Of a stretch of 64,000 nucleotides of DNA, positions 17,625 to 26,307 are shown in pieces. Below the pieces are notes generated by a model that made no database searches, had not been told where the DNA came from, and worked only from the letters and a program-made list of their open reading frames with translations. Every line of letters starts with the position of its first letter. Position 1 is the stretch's first letter. The position numbers and the translations under genes were made by a program. The DNA is taken from assembly GCA_045105235.1 (NCBI GenBank), contig JBGCDH010000001.1, positions 1 to 64,000 on the forward strand. Reading direction: 5' to 3'. Origin of the DNA: GCA-2684655 sp045105235 (GTDB taxonomy: Bacteria > Planctomycetota > UBA1135 > UBA2386).

Positions 17625-18767
17625 CTACAGGCGCACAAGCTCAAGCACGGTCTCGCTCGAACCGTCTGCGCCTCGCCGATGATAGACCATCCAGATGCGG
17701 CTGCCGCCCAACACCGACCCGGCCCGTTTCATCGGCTTGCCCTTCGCAAACGGCACGTCTTCGGCGACAGCCGTGCCATCATCAAAGCGCCAGGCGATGA
17801 TGCCGAGCCCCTTGGTGCGCGTCGTCGTCAAGACCAGTTCGCTGCCATCATGCGCTTCGGCAAAGCCGAGCGGCAGCTTGCCGGCGAAGCTGCGCTTTGG
17901 CTGCTTCGCGTCCGCACGAAAGTCGTAGACGACGGTGTCCTTTTCTTCGTGATCGCCTTCGAGCACCGCCGGGATGCGCGAAGAGGCAAGCAAGTCCACA
18001 AAGTGACGCCCGCGCGCCTTGCTGTCGACAACGACCGTCTTCATAGACACAAGGTCGAGACGTAGCAGCCGCCACGAAAAGCTTCCTTCACGCTCCGCGC
18101 TGACCAGCCCATCAAGATCGAGGGCCGGCCCGAACTTGCGATTCTGCATGTAGCTTTCGAGGCTGGCGACCTGCTTGCCCGTTGCGGCATCCAGCACAAT
18201 ACGCTCGCGACGGCCGCCGTGGCGCGCCGACGGCGCGGTGCAGAGCGCGTGCCGACCATCCCTGCTCAAGTGAAGCCGTGGCCTGCGGTAGTTGCCGTAG
18301 GCAAGCTCGCGTCGCCACAGTTCCTCGCCGCTGCGCGCATCTCGCAGGCCCCCGATCTCCCCTTTACTGGAGGACCAGCCAACGTAGCCCGCGACCGCCA
18401 CCACGCCGTCTATTGCATCTTCGCAGCATTCAAACTCGCGTTCGCTGCCGTCCGCCAAGACGCGGACAAGTGTGCCATCGGCGAGACCAAGCCAGCATCC
18501 GCGGCCGGCGGACGGCAAGGCAATCGCATGCGTCAAGCCAGCATGCGGCGCGACCGTGACCTCGCCCGTGGCCGCATCGATGACGTGCGCCGTTTGGTTT
18601 TTCCGATCCACAGTCGCCAATCGACTGCCGTCTGGAGCGAGAGCAGACAGCCCACTGCCGACGACAGACGCCACGATCTCGGCGTTCACAAAGCGTGTTG
18701 CCAGGTCGCCTTCCTGCGACTGAGGTACGGATCCGAACAAGGTCCCCAACAATGCGACGGCCAGCAT
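17625..18767 (-). CDS. Exported beta-propeller-like protein, function unknown
   Basis: A 380-residue protein from ATG 18767. It opens with MLAVALLGTLFGSVPQSQ, a short signal sequence. The mature part has repeating blade-like segments such as SALAPDGSRLATVD, HVIDAATGEV, RLHLSRDGRHALC and IVLDAATGKQVASL, typical of WD40/PQQ-type propellers. No catalytic motif is visible. The same frame stays open to 19841, but that extension runs antisense to the lysine riboswitch and dapE and is not protein-like. It is convergent with the selenoprotein gene. Confidence 0.7.
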   Translation of the reverse strand: MLAVALLGTLFGSVPQSQEGDLATRFVNAEIVASVVGSGLSALAPDGSRLATVDRKNQTAHVIDAATGEVTVAPHAGLTHAIALPSAGRGCWLGLADGTLVRVLADGSEREFECCEDAIDGVVAVAGYVGWSSSKGEIGGLRDARSGEELWRRELAYGNYRRPRLHLSRDGRHALCTAPSARHGGRRERIVLDAATGKQVASLESYMQNRKFGPALDLDGLVSAEREGSFSWRLLRLDLVSMKTVVVDSKARGRHFVDLLASSRIPAVLEGDHEEKDTVVYDFRADAKQPKRSFAGKLPLGFAEAHDGSELVLTTTRTKGLGIIAWRFDDGTAVAEDVPFAKGKPMKRAGSVLGGSRIWMVYHRRGADGSSETVLELVRL

Positions 18768-18840
18768 GCCGTCAGAATACCGGAACCAGAACGGCAGGTA
18801 GGCCCTTGACGAACTCGGCGCGCGACAACATCCTCCGTCC

Positions 18841-19045
18841 TCCGCTGGAGGAGCGGTCGCGATCAGTAGCAAGCACGAGGGTTTCGGCCCCACTCGTAGT
18901 GCTTGTGAAAGGCGACGACCGCCGAAGCCTGCACACGCCCGAACGTGTGCTCGCTGGTCGGCCGGGCTAATACCCGGACGGCTGTCGCGCGGCATCCGAC
19001 GCAGGCTCGCCTGCGTCATTCGATGCTTCGCGGAGAGCCAGAGGC
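18841..19045 (+). promoter_or_regulatory. Lysine riboswitch (L box) upstream of the dap/lysC operon
   Basis: The order of conserved segments matches the lysine aptamer: GAGGAGCGG at the 5' junction, AGTAGCAAGC, GTGAAAGG, CCGCCGAAGC, GCTGG, GGCTGTC and GGAGAGCC at the 3' end. P2 is a perfect 7-bp helix (18853-18859 with 18916-18922). P3 contains GCACACG/CGTGTGC (18931-18937, 18944-18950). P4 contains CCGGG/CCCGG (18962-18966, 18973-18977). P5 has a perfect 8-bp GACGCAGG/CCTGCGTC stem (18998-19005, 19010-19017). P1 is short (CTGG 18845-18848 with CCAG 19038-19041, plus flanking pairs). Lysine binding would lower expression of the downstream lysine-pathway genes. It lies 83 bp before dapE. Confidence 0.85.
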
Positions 19046-19128
19046 TGGGGCACGCTCTGCGTGCATCGGTCCGAGGTCCGAGAGCGGCTACTTCCTTCGC
19101 CCTTCGAGACCCCAAGTGACCGCAGCAG
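19046..19128 (+). promoter_or_regulatory. Probable riboswitch expression platform and 5' leader of dapE
   Basis: This leader holds a perfect 6-bp hairpin GCACGC-tct-GCGTGC (19050-19064) and GC-rich pairing options with GGGG at 19047-19050. There is no T-run, so a simple intrinsic terminator is not evident. Control may be translational or Rho-dependent. The dapE start lacks a strong Shine-Dalgarno sequence. Confidence 0.4.
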
Positions 19129-20202
19129 ATGACCGCCCCCTCGCCTGACGGCCCCAAGAGAGCTAAGAGCCGCGCGTGGCTGCTTGAGCAGACCGAACGC
19201 CTGTGCCGCCACGACACCACGACCGGTCGTGAGGACTCGGGCCTCGCGGCGCTGCGCGAACTGCTCGAGTCAATGGGCGCCAAAGTCGAGCTGCAGCGCA
19301 TCGCAAGAGACCGCCACAACGTGCTCGCGACGTGGGGTGACCCACAGGTCGTGTTTTCTACACACCTAGACACCGTGCCGCCGTTCTTGCCGCCGAAGCG
19401 CGCCGGCGATGTGCTGTCGGGGCGCGGCACCTGCGACGCAAAGGGGCAGATCATTGCGCAGCTTGGCGCCATCGCCGACCTACTTGCCCAAGGCCACGAG
19501 GCACTCGGCTGGCTCGGCGTCATTGGCGAAGAAACCGACAGCATCGGCGCCGACGCTGCGCACGCGCTGATGCCACAACTCGCCAACTGCCGCGCCATCA
19601 TCAACGGCGAGCCCACCGAGAACCTGTTAGCGACGGGGCAGCGCGGATCGCTGCAGCTCAAGCTGAGCACGCAAGGCGTCGCCGCACATTCCGGCATGCC
19701 CGAGCTCGGTCGCTCCGCCATCCTGCCGATGCTGGACTGGATCGCTGCGCTGCGCGCCCTCCCCGGTGCCACGCACAAGGACCTCGGCGACGAAATATGG
19801 AATCTCGGCCGCCTCCAAGGGGGCAGCGCCCCCAACGTCATTCCGGCACTTGCGGAAGCAGAACTGTTCGTTCGATCGCTGCCCGAATCCCGCTTCGAAC
19901 AGCGGGTGCGCGAACTGGCACCGGCCGAAGGCCTGGTCGAGCGAACCTCCTACACAGCGCCCGAGACGTTTCCGCGCATTCCTGGCTTTGAGCACGCCGT
20001 CGTCCCGTTCGGCAGCGATGCCCCCAAGCTGCGCCAGTTGATCGACGGCGGCACCATCGCCTTGTGCGGCCCCGGCTCCATCAAGGTCGCGCACACACTC
20101 GACGAACACATCACCGGCGAACAGCTAGAGCGCGGCCGCGACCTCCTGCATGCGCTCGCCCAGAATCTGCTCGCGCAGGATCTTCCGACCCAACCCCGCT
20201 GA
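19129..20202 (+). CDS. dapE: M20-family deacylase, probable succinyl-diaminopimelate desuccinylase
   Basis: A 357-residue cytoplasmic metallohydrolase of the M20/DapE/ArgE family. DapE removes succinate from N-succinyl-LL-diaminopimelate in the lysine and peptidoglycan pathway. Metal ligands are in place: HLD in FSTHLDTVPPF, Asp in GRGTCDAKGQ, the GEE pair in VIGEETDS, Glu in NGEPTENL and His in KVAHTLDEH. The dimerisation domain follows GVAAHSGMPELG. It is the first gene after the lysine riboswitch and 13 bp from lysC, and dapD in the same operon confirms the succinylase branch, so DapE is preferred over ArgE or CPG2-like roles. Confidence 0.8.
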   Translation: MTAPSPDGPKRAKSRAWLLEQTERLCRHDTTTGREDSGLAALRELLESMGAKVELQRIARDRHNVLATWGDPQVVFSTHLDTVPPFLPPKRAGDVLSGRGTCDAKGQIIAQLGAIADLLAQGHEALGWLGVIGEETDSIGADAAHALMPQLANCRAIINGEPTENLLATGQRGSLQLKLSTQGVAAHSGMPELGRSAILPMLDWIAALRALPGATHKDLGDEIWNLGRLQGGSAPNVIPALAEAELFVRSLPESRFEQRVRELAPAEGLVERTSYTAPETFPRIPGFEHAVVPFGSDAPKLRQLIDGGTIALCGPGSIKVAHTLDEHITGEQLERGRDLLHALAQNLLAQDLPTQPR

Positions 20203-20215
20203 CAAAGACCCCAAC

Positions 20216-21664
20216 ATGATCATCATGAAGTTTGGGGGTTCGTCCCTCACTGACCCCGAGCACTTCTTGCGGGCGGCACACCTCGTTGCCGCGGCGGCTG
20301 CCGAGCGCACTCCGTGCGTGGTTCTGTCCGCGCCGGGCGATGCGACCGACGAGCTGTTCGCCGCAGCACAAGAAGCTCTCGGCGGCGCACTCGAAGCAGC
20401 TCAAACGCGCGCCGACAAGCTGTTCGCACGCTTTGCCTCGCTGCGCGCCGAACTCCTTCCGACTGAGTCCGCAGCGCAATCCGAGCTCCACCGACTTCGC
20501 GATGACCTGCGGCTGCTGCTGCTCGGCGCATCACGTCGCGGCAAAGAAACGGACGAGTCCCCGCTCCGCGCGAGGGCAACCGACGCAATCATCGCCCATG
20601 GCGAACGCGCAGCTACCGCACTGCTACACGCGCTGCTTGTCCAGCAAGGCCACTCCGCCGTTTGCGTAGACGCGCGCGACGTCATCCGCACCGACGGCCG
20701 CTTCGGCCAAGCACGTCCCAACACCGGCGAGATCCGGCAGCTCTCGCACCAGAGCATCGGACCACAGATTGCGCACGGCACGATTGTGATCACCCAGGGC
20801 TTCGTCGGCCGCGGGCCGGATGGCTCAACGACGACACTCGGACGAGGCGGCAGCGACTGGACGGCGACACTGCTCGGCGCAGCCCTCGCCGCCGAAGAAG
20901 TGCAGATTTGGACCGACGTCGAAGGCGTGCACACAGCCGACCCGCGCATCGTCGGAACGGCTCGCCCGGTGCCGGAGCTAAGCCCGGACGAAGCCGCCGA
21001 GCTGGCGGCATTCGGCGCGCGCGTTCTGCACCCCTCCACGATGAAGCCAGCAGTGGACCGCGGCATTCCGGTCACCGTTCGACATGCGGCTCGGCCCGAG
21101 GGTGCACACACGCGGATCGTGCCCAACGAGCGTTCGTCAACGGGTGGCCGTGAAGACGCGCGTCGCGGCATTGTCGCGCTGGCATCCCGCGGCCCGGTCG
21201 CCGTGCTGACGATGACCAGTCGGCGGATGCTCGACGCAAGCGGCTACCTCGCGCGGCTGTTCGCAGTCTTCGGCGAGCTGGAGGTATCCATCGACCTCCT
21301 GGCGACTGCCGAAGTCTCCGTCGCCTGCACGGTCGAGGCCGACGCTCCCATCGCGCAGCTCATGACATCGCTCGACGGCCTGGCCCATGTCGACGTGCAG
21401 CGCGATCTCGCGATCGTCGCCGTGGTCGGCGATGGCCTGCAAAAGACGCCGCACATGCTCGAGCGCGCCAGCCGCGCGCTGCACCCGATCGAGCCAGCGC
21501 TCGTCAGCTACGGCGGCAACAGCCGCAACCTGTCGTTTGTCGTGCCACAACAAGAATGCGACGCCGCGATCCGGCGGCTGCATACGGAGTTCTTCGACAA
21601 GACTGCTGCTCCGACAACGAACCACCCGAGCAGCGCAGTCACGATGCCGACAGCCCAGCCATGA
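20216..21664 (+). CDS. lysC: Aspartate kinase
   Basis: A 482-residue aspartokinase, which phosphorylates L-aspartate in the first step towards lysine, threonine and methionine. It opens MIIMKFGGSSL, the signature KFGGSS. The kinase core includes ITQGFVGRGPDGSTTTLGRGGSDWTA (split by the usual glycines) and VWTDVEGV-like IWTDVEGVHTADPR. The C-terminal 150 residues hold ACT-type regulatory sequence (VAVLTMTSRRML, ELEVSIDLLATAEVSV), so feedback control by lysine or threonine is likely on top of the riboswitch. Its last codons overlap dapB by 4 nt (ATGA). ATG 20216 is preferred because an upstream extension would sit inside dapE. Confidence 0.9.
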   Translation: MIIMKFGGSSLTDPEHFLRAAHLVAAAAAERTPCVVLSAPGDATDELFAAAQEALGGALEAAQTRADKLFARFASLRAELLPTESAAQSELHRLRDDLRLLLLGASRRGKETDESPLRARATDAIIAHGERAATALLHALLVQQGHSAVCVDARDVIRTDGRFGQARPNTGEIRQLSHQSIGPQIAHGTIVITQGFVGRGPDGSTTTLGRGGSDWTATLLGAALAAEEVQIWTDVEGVHTADPRIVGTARPVPELSPDEAAELAAFGARVLHPSTMKPAVDRGIPVTVRHAARPEGAHTRIVPNERSSTGGREDARRGIVALASRGPVAVLTMTSRRMLDASGYLARLFAVFGELEVSIDLLATAEVSVACTVEADAPIAQLMTSLDGLAHVDVQRDLAIVAVVGDGLQKTPHMLERASRALHPIEPALVSYGGNSRNLSFVVPQQECDAAIRRLHTEFFDKTAAPTTNHPSSAVTMPTAQP

Positions 21665-22401
21665 GCAACGCAATGAGCAACGCCATCCCAACAACCGGCC
21701 TGTTCGGCGCCGGCCGGCTCGCAACCGCCATTGCTGCGCGCTTCGGCCCGCAGATCGCATGGCAGGTCACCCGACAGGAACCGCCAAAGGCCAAGGTGAC
21801 CGTCGCGATCGAAGCATCCAAAGGGCCCGCCGTCGAAGGCCGTCTTGAATGGGCACTGGCGAACGAGGTTCCGCTCGTCATAGGCAGCACCGGCTGGGAC
21901 ATCCATGACCTAAAAGAACGCGTCGGGCAACGCATTGGCGTCGTCACCGCACCCAACTTCTCGCTGGGCATTGCCCTACTACGGCGCCTGTCGCTCGTGC
22001 TCGCGCGCTTCGCAAATCACGACGCCGCGCTCGACCCCTACATCGTCGAGCACCACATGGCGACCAAGCACGACGCGCCCTCGGGAACCGCCAAGCTACT
22101 CGCCGAAACGGTGATTGCCGGCTGCCCGCGCAAAACCCGCTGGCAAATCGGCGGCCCGCTGGCAGCAGACGACCTCAGCGTCGCGGTGCTGCGCGCCGGA
22201 CACACCTACAGCGAACACCGGGTCGGCATCGATGCACCCGCGGAAGTCCTCGAGCTGCGCCACACGGCACGCAGCGCCGAGGCGTTTTCCGAAGGGGCAG
22301 TCGCCGCGGCCCGATTCATCCAGACGCGCAAAGGCGTCTTCAGCATGGACGATGTCGCACGCACCGTTTTGGACCCGCTGTTTGCGGAGGAGGCACGATG
22401 A
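21661..22401 (+). CDS. dapB: 4-hydroxy-tetrahydrodipicolinate reductase
   Basis: A 246-residue NAD(P)H-dependent reductase making tetrahydrodipicolinate. The N-terminal Rossmann motif is reduced to GLFGAGRLA. The catalytic and substrate-binding region EHHMATKHDAPSGTA carries the two His and the Lys typical of DapB. The coenzyme-facing GSTGWD and TAPNFSLG motifs are also present. It is slightly shorter than the E. coli enzyme (about 270). Start and stop overlap its neighbours by 4 nt each (ATGA), and a GGAGG lies before the next start, so the operon is tightly coupled. Confidence 0.9.
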   Translation: MSNAMSNAIPTTGLFGAGRLATAIAARFGPQIAWQVTRQEPPKAKVTVAIEASKGPAVEGRLEWALANEVPLVIGSTGWDIHDLKERVGQRIGVVTAPNFSLGIALLRRLSLVLARFANHDAALDPYIVEHHMATKHDAPSGTAKLLAETVIAGCPRKTRWQIGGPLAADDLSVAVLRAGHTYSEHRVGIDAPAEVLELRHTARSAEAFSEGAVAAARFIQTRKGVFSMDDVARTVLDPLFAEEAR

Positions 22402-23309
22402 TCGCGACCGCAGAACTTCTCGGCGACGGACTGGGTGTGGCTCTACCGACGCCATACGCCCAGGACGGTGCGATCGACCTCCCTCAACTTGCGGGAATCG
22501 TCGGACGTGTCGTCGGCGGCGGCACCGACTTTGTCGTCGCGCTCGGCTCGACCGGCGAAGCGAGCATGCTCGACGATCGCGAGCGTGAGCACGCGCTGGC
22601 TACGATCCGCACCGCCTGCGGCGACAAGCCGCTCGTGGTCGGCTGCGGCGCCTCATCGACTCGGCAGGCCGCCAGCTGGGCCGAGCAAGCGCGCGACCAT
22701 GGCGCCGATGCCGTGCTCGTTGCCGTACCGCCCTACACCAAGCCGACGCAAGCCGGCATCGTGCAGCACTTCCAAAGCCTCGCGGCAACGCTCGGCCATA
22801 CGCTGCCAATCATCGCCTACGACGTGCCGTCGCGAACCGGCACGCGGCTCACTTCGCAAACCGTGGCGGAGCTGTGGCAGATCGACGGTCTCGTAGCGCT
22901 CAAGGAATCGAGCGGAGACCTCACCCGGATCGCAGAGACCTTGTCGATCATGCCCGACGACCGAGTGCTGCTAGCGGGCGACGATGCGCTCACCCTGCCG
23001 ACCATTGCAGTCGGCGGTTTCGGTGTCATCTCGGTCGCCGCCAATGCGATCCCCGAGGAGATGCGCGCCCTGGTGACCGCGGCGCGTGCCGGCGATCTGG
23101 AAGACGCGCGCAACCTGCACCGTCGGCTCATGCCCTTCTTTCTAGCGCTCCAGCGCGAACCCAATCCCATCCCCATCAAGGCAGCGCTAGCCCTGCAATG
23201 CCTCGGAAGCGCTTCACCGCGCCTGCCGCTACTACCCGCAACCGACGCCACACGGCAGGAGCTGCAGCGAACGCTGTCGCAGCTCGAAGGAGTTTCTCTC
23301 GATGCCTGA
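22398..23309 (+). CDS. dapA: 4-hydroxy-tetrahydrodipicolinate synthase
   Basis: A 303-residue class I aldolase-type enzyme that condenses pyruvate with aspartate semialdehyde. It shows ALGSTGEASML (48-58), where the pyruvate-binding Thr lies, YDVPSRTG with Tyr141, and the Schiff-base Lys169 in ALKESSGD. ATG 22398 overlaps the dapB stop and is preceded by GGAGG. Its end overlaps dapD by 8 nt. Confidence 0.92.
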   Translation: MIATAELLGDGLGVALPTPYAQDGAIDLPQLAGIVGRVVGGGTDFVVALGSTGEASMLDDREREHALATIRTACGDKPLVVGCGASSTRQAASWAEQARDHGADAVLVAVPPYTKPTQAGIVQHFQSLAATLGHTLPIIAYDVPSRTGTRLTSQTVAELWQIDGLVALKESSGDLTRIAETLSIMPDDRVLLAGDDALTLPTIAVGGFGVISVAANAIPEEMRALVTAARAGDLEDARNLHRRLMPFFLALQREPNPIPIKAALALQCLGSASPRLPLLPATDATRQELQRTLSQLEGVSLDA

Positions 23310-24120
23310 GCACGCCCTGCACGACTTCTACTCCCGGAACGACGACGAGCTCAGCCACGATGCCGAATGGCCCAGCGCACACAGCGCTTTGCTAGAGGCG
23401 TTGGAGCGAGGCGAACTGCGCGCAGCAGAGTGCGTCGACGGCGAGTGGCGCGCCAACGAGTGGGTCAAGCGCGCCATCTTGGTTGGCTTCCGCCGCTCCG
23501 AGGTCGTCGCGATGCCGGCCGCGCACGCGGCGGCGTTTTTCGACAAGGCCGACTATCCCGCTCGGACGTTTGCCCTTGAGGATCGCGTGCGCCTGGTTCC
23601 CGGCGGCACCGCCGTGCGCCGCGGTGCCCATCTCGCCGAAGGCGTGGTCGTGATGCCGCCGGCCTACGTCAACGTCGGCGCGTTCGTCGACAGCGGCACG
23701 ATGATCGACAGCCATGCCTTGGTCGGATCCTGCGCTCAGGTTGGCCAACGCGTGCACCTGAGTGCCGCCGCCCAGCTCGGCGGCGTGCTCGAACCGATCC
23801 ACGCAAAACCGGTCGTCATCGAAGACGACGTTTTTGTCGGCGCCCTCGCCGGCGTCTTCGAGGGCGTGGTCGTGCGCGAGCGCGCCGTGCTCGCAGCGGG
23901 CGTCGTGCTGACGGCCGCCAGCGTGCTCTACGATCTGGTCCACGGCGTCGAGCACCGCGGCGAGGTTCCAGCCGGCGCCGTCGTCGTTCCCGGCACTCGC
24001 CCCGCATCCGGAGACTATGCCAGCGCGCGCGGCCTGCAGCTCGCGGCGCCGATGATCGTCAAATACCGCGACACGCGAACCGACGCGGCCACCGCACTGG
24101 AAGGCGCCCTGCGATCCTGA
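23302..24120 (+). CDS. dapD: Tetrahydrodipicolinate N-succinyltransferase
   Basis: A 272-residue left-handed beta-helix acyltransferase that uses succinyl-CoA in the succinylase branch of lysine synthesis. Family sequence: VRLVPGGTAVRRGAHLAEGV, VVMPPAYVNVGAFVDSGTMI, then the hexapeptide-repeat run SCAQVGQRVHLSAAAQLGGV. The length matches E. coli DapD (274). It is the last gene of the operon and ends 5 bp from the convergent VWA gene. Genes for aspartate semialdehyde dehydrogenase, the aminotransferase and the epimerase are not in the window. Confidence 0.93.
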   Translation: MPEHALHDFYSRNDDELSHDAEWPSAHSALLEALERGELRAAECVDGEWRANEWVKRAILVGFRRSEVVAMPAAHAAAFFDKADYPARTFALEDRVRLVPGGTAVRRGAHLAEGVVVMPPAYVNVGAFVDSGTMIDSHALVGSCAQVGQRVHLSAAAQLGGVLEPIHAKPVVIEDDVFVGALAGVFEGVVVRERAVLAAGVVLTAASVLYDLVHGVEHRGEVPAGAVVVPGTRPASGDYASARGLQLAAPMIVKYRDTRTDAATALEGALRS

Positions 24121-24125
24121 GCGGG

Positions 24126-26231
24126 TCAGCGCACGTACCGGTACTCGCCACCCGTCATGGCGGCAAGTTCGCGCAGCAGCCGCGACTCCATGCCGACCGC
24201 AATGCAGTGCACGACCAGCTGCCGCATGCGGTTTTCACGGCCGATCGCATCGAGGATGTCATCGATATCGGTCAGCTCCCCGGCGCTTGGCTGACCGTCG
24301 GTCAACAGGTAGACGGTGTCGACATCCGGATCCTGATAGACCCGCATCAAGGCGCCAAACGTGTTGGTGCCGCCGCCGGGCTGGATCTTTTCGATCGCCT
24401 TGAGCAGCTTGGCTCGGTTGTCCTTGTCGAGCTTTTCGATTTCGTCCCACAGCGGCATCACCTGGGTGCCAAACGGGATCAGGTTGACCTTGTGCTCCTT
24501 CGGCAGGGCTTCGACAACGCCGCGCAGCTGCTGCTTGGCCAGATCCAATCGCGTCCGCTTGCGGTCGGTGCCGACCTTGGCCTGCATGGAGCCACTGCGG
24601 TCCAGGATGAACGCGATGCGACTACTGACAAGCGGGATGTCGTAGTAGCTGACCGTTTTGCCGCCGCTCGTCGAGCCACCCGCCTTGATCGTCTCTGGGT
24701 GGGGCAGCGAAAAGCCCTCGCTCTTGCCGCGCCACCACGTCTTCCAGTCGCGGCGCGACCAGCACCGCGTGCCGGTATGCGCAAACAGAGTCGTTTCGAG
24801 CTCGTGCTTGAGCCGCCCTTCTTCGCGGCCGTAGCGGTCAATCAAGAACGGAATCGACGTCGCATCGCGGCACTTGGCCAGATACCGAAAGCAAAGCGAA
24901 CGCAGCTCCCAGGCTCGATTGCGCAAATACTTTTGGGCCTGCGGCACGGCGGCATCGCTGCCGGACTCAAGCATCAGAGCCATACCGAGCAACCGGCTTT
25001 CGAGATCGCGTTCGGAAGCGAGCTCGAGCACATCCTGCGCCCAAGAAGGATCCTTCGACAGCAGCTCATGAAGCCCGGACGCCCGGTCCAACACCTTCTT
25101 GCGGTTGCGGCGCAGCTGCTTGCGGATCCGCTCGACCAGCGGCGCGATCGCTGCCGCCGACGCTTTCGCCAGCAGCACCTTGGCGGCTTCGCGCTCTGCC
25201 GCCGACTCCGACTCGATGCCTTCGTCGATCAAAAACTGCATCAGAGCCGGCGACTTCGACGCGGCACCGGCAGAGATCTTGAGCGCCGACCGGACACCGG
25301 CGCCACGCACCGCGCCAAAGCGCATCAACGCCGGGTAGAAGTCCTCGTCGTCAACGTGAACGATGCCGCGCACCAGCTCCGCAGCGGACGCCGCATCCGG
25401 CTTGTCATAGACGCGCTCGAGAACATCTACGGTCAGATCGCCCGCCTGTGGATGCTGTTGCTCGGCGAGCACCCGCCATGCGGTCGCCGCCAGCAGCAGG
25501 TTGCCCTCTTTGACGCAGCGGACGCGCGCCGCATCGACGGCGTTCGCGCCGCGGATCGCCGCCGTGTGGATGAGGGCAAACCGTCGCGCAGCATGCTCGC
25601 CTTCGCCCATCAGCTCGGCCATGGACTCGTGAACATCCGCCCGCTTGCTGCTCGCGAGACCGCGCAGGACGGCACCGCGAATGCCGGCGTTCTTGTGCGT
25701 TGCCGCAACGTGCACCAATCGATCGAGCGTTTCGGCACTGCCAGCTGGCGCAGCGCTGCGATCGTCTGCAAGCAGCACGCCGATCGCAGCGCGCCGCGTG
25801 CTCTCATCGACGCGACCGCCCACGCCAATCTTGAAGAGAAGATCGGCGAGCTGCGGTCGATCGACCTTCGCAATCGCCGCCACGGCCCAGCTTCCGGATG
25901 AGTAGCGCGCGTGTTTGCGCAAGTCCGCGGCGAGATAGTCATCGACTCGCGGATGATCGATCTGGCCAAGCCAACCGAGCGTGCGTCGGCGCAGCGCGTA
26001 GTTCTTCTTGTCGGTTTTGAGGACCTTCTCGTAGGCGGCGATGGCAGCGTCGATGCGCTCCTCGAGGCTCTTGCCCTCGCCCGCTGACGAAGGCGCCTTT
26101 GCGGTGCCGGCCGGGGGTTCTGCGCCTTTGGCAGATCCCTGCCCTTGGGCTGACGCCGGGGACACTACGACGAAAAACGCCGTCGCGCAGAGAGCGAGCG
26201 GCGCCAGTCGGGTCTGGACTAGTCGGTGCAT
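24126..26231 (-). CDS. Exported HEAT-like repeat protein with C-terminal VWA domain
   Basis: A 701-residue protein. ATG 26231 gives a signal peptide ending PASAQ; an upstream extension to 26291 is not export-like. Residues 60-480 are helical Ala/Leu/Arg-rich repeats of HEAT type. Residues about 520-700 form a von Willebrand A domain with the metal-site motif DRSGSM, then GGGTNTFGAL and LTDGQPSAGE, giving a complete MIDAS. VWA domains bind protein ligands. Divergent from a YVTN propeller gene 76 bp away. Function unknown; a role in envelope protein binding is inferred. Confidence 0.8.
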   Translation of the reverse strand: MHRLVQTRLAPLALCATAFFVVVSPASAQGQGSAKGAEPPAGTAKAPSSAGEGKSLEERIDAAIAAYEKVLKTDKKNYALRRRTLGWLGQIDHPRVDDYLAADLRKHARYSSGSWAVAAIAKVDRPQLADLLFKIGVGGRVDESTRRAAIGVLLADDRSAAPAGSAETLDRLVHVAATHKNAGIRGAVLRGLASSKRADVHESMAELMGEGEHAARRFALIHTAAIRGANAVDAARVRCVKEGNLLLAATAWRVLAEQQHPQAGDLTVDVLERVYDKPDAASAAELVRGIVHVDDEDFYPALMRFGAVRGAGVRSALKISAGAASKSPALMQFLIDEGIESESAAEREAAKVLLAKASAAAIAPLVERIRKQLRRNRKKVLDRASGLHELLSKDPSWAQDVLELASERDLESRLLGMALMLESGSDAAVPQAQKYLRNRAWELRSLCFRYLAKCRDATSIPFLIDRYGREEGRLKHELETTLFAHTGTRCWSRRDWKTWWRGKSEGFSLPHPETIKAGGSTSGGKTVSYYDIPLVSSRIAFILDRSGSMQAKVGTDRKRTRLDLAKQQLRGVVEALPKEHKVNLIPFGTQVMPLWDEIEKLDKDNRAKLLKAIEKIQPGGGTNTFGALMRVYQDPDVDTVYLLTDGQPSAGELTDIDDILDAIGRENRMRQLVVHCIAVGMESRLLRELAAMTGGEYRYVR

Positions 26232-26307
26232 TCGAATCGCGGGGGGCTGCCGTATTGTGCGCCGGGCCGTCCTACATACCAACCCCTCCATCCAGACCAG
26301 CGAACAG

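Noticed and set aside
18838..19017. Series of hairpins as an integron attC array or REP-like repeats
   Set aside because: The hairpins are explained by the helices of the lysine riboswitch, with conserved junction sequences between them.
24207..25901. 564-codon plus-strand open frame
   Set aside because: Antisense to the VWA/HEAT gene, which has clear domains and a signal peptide.
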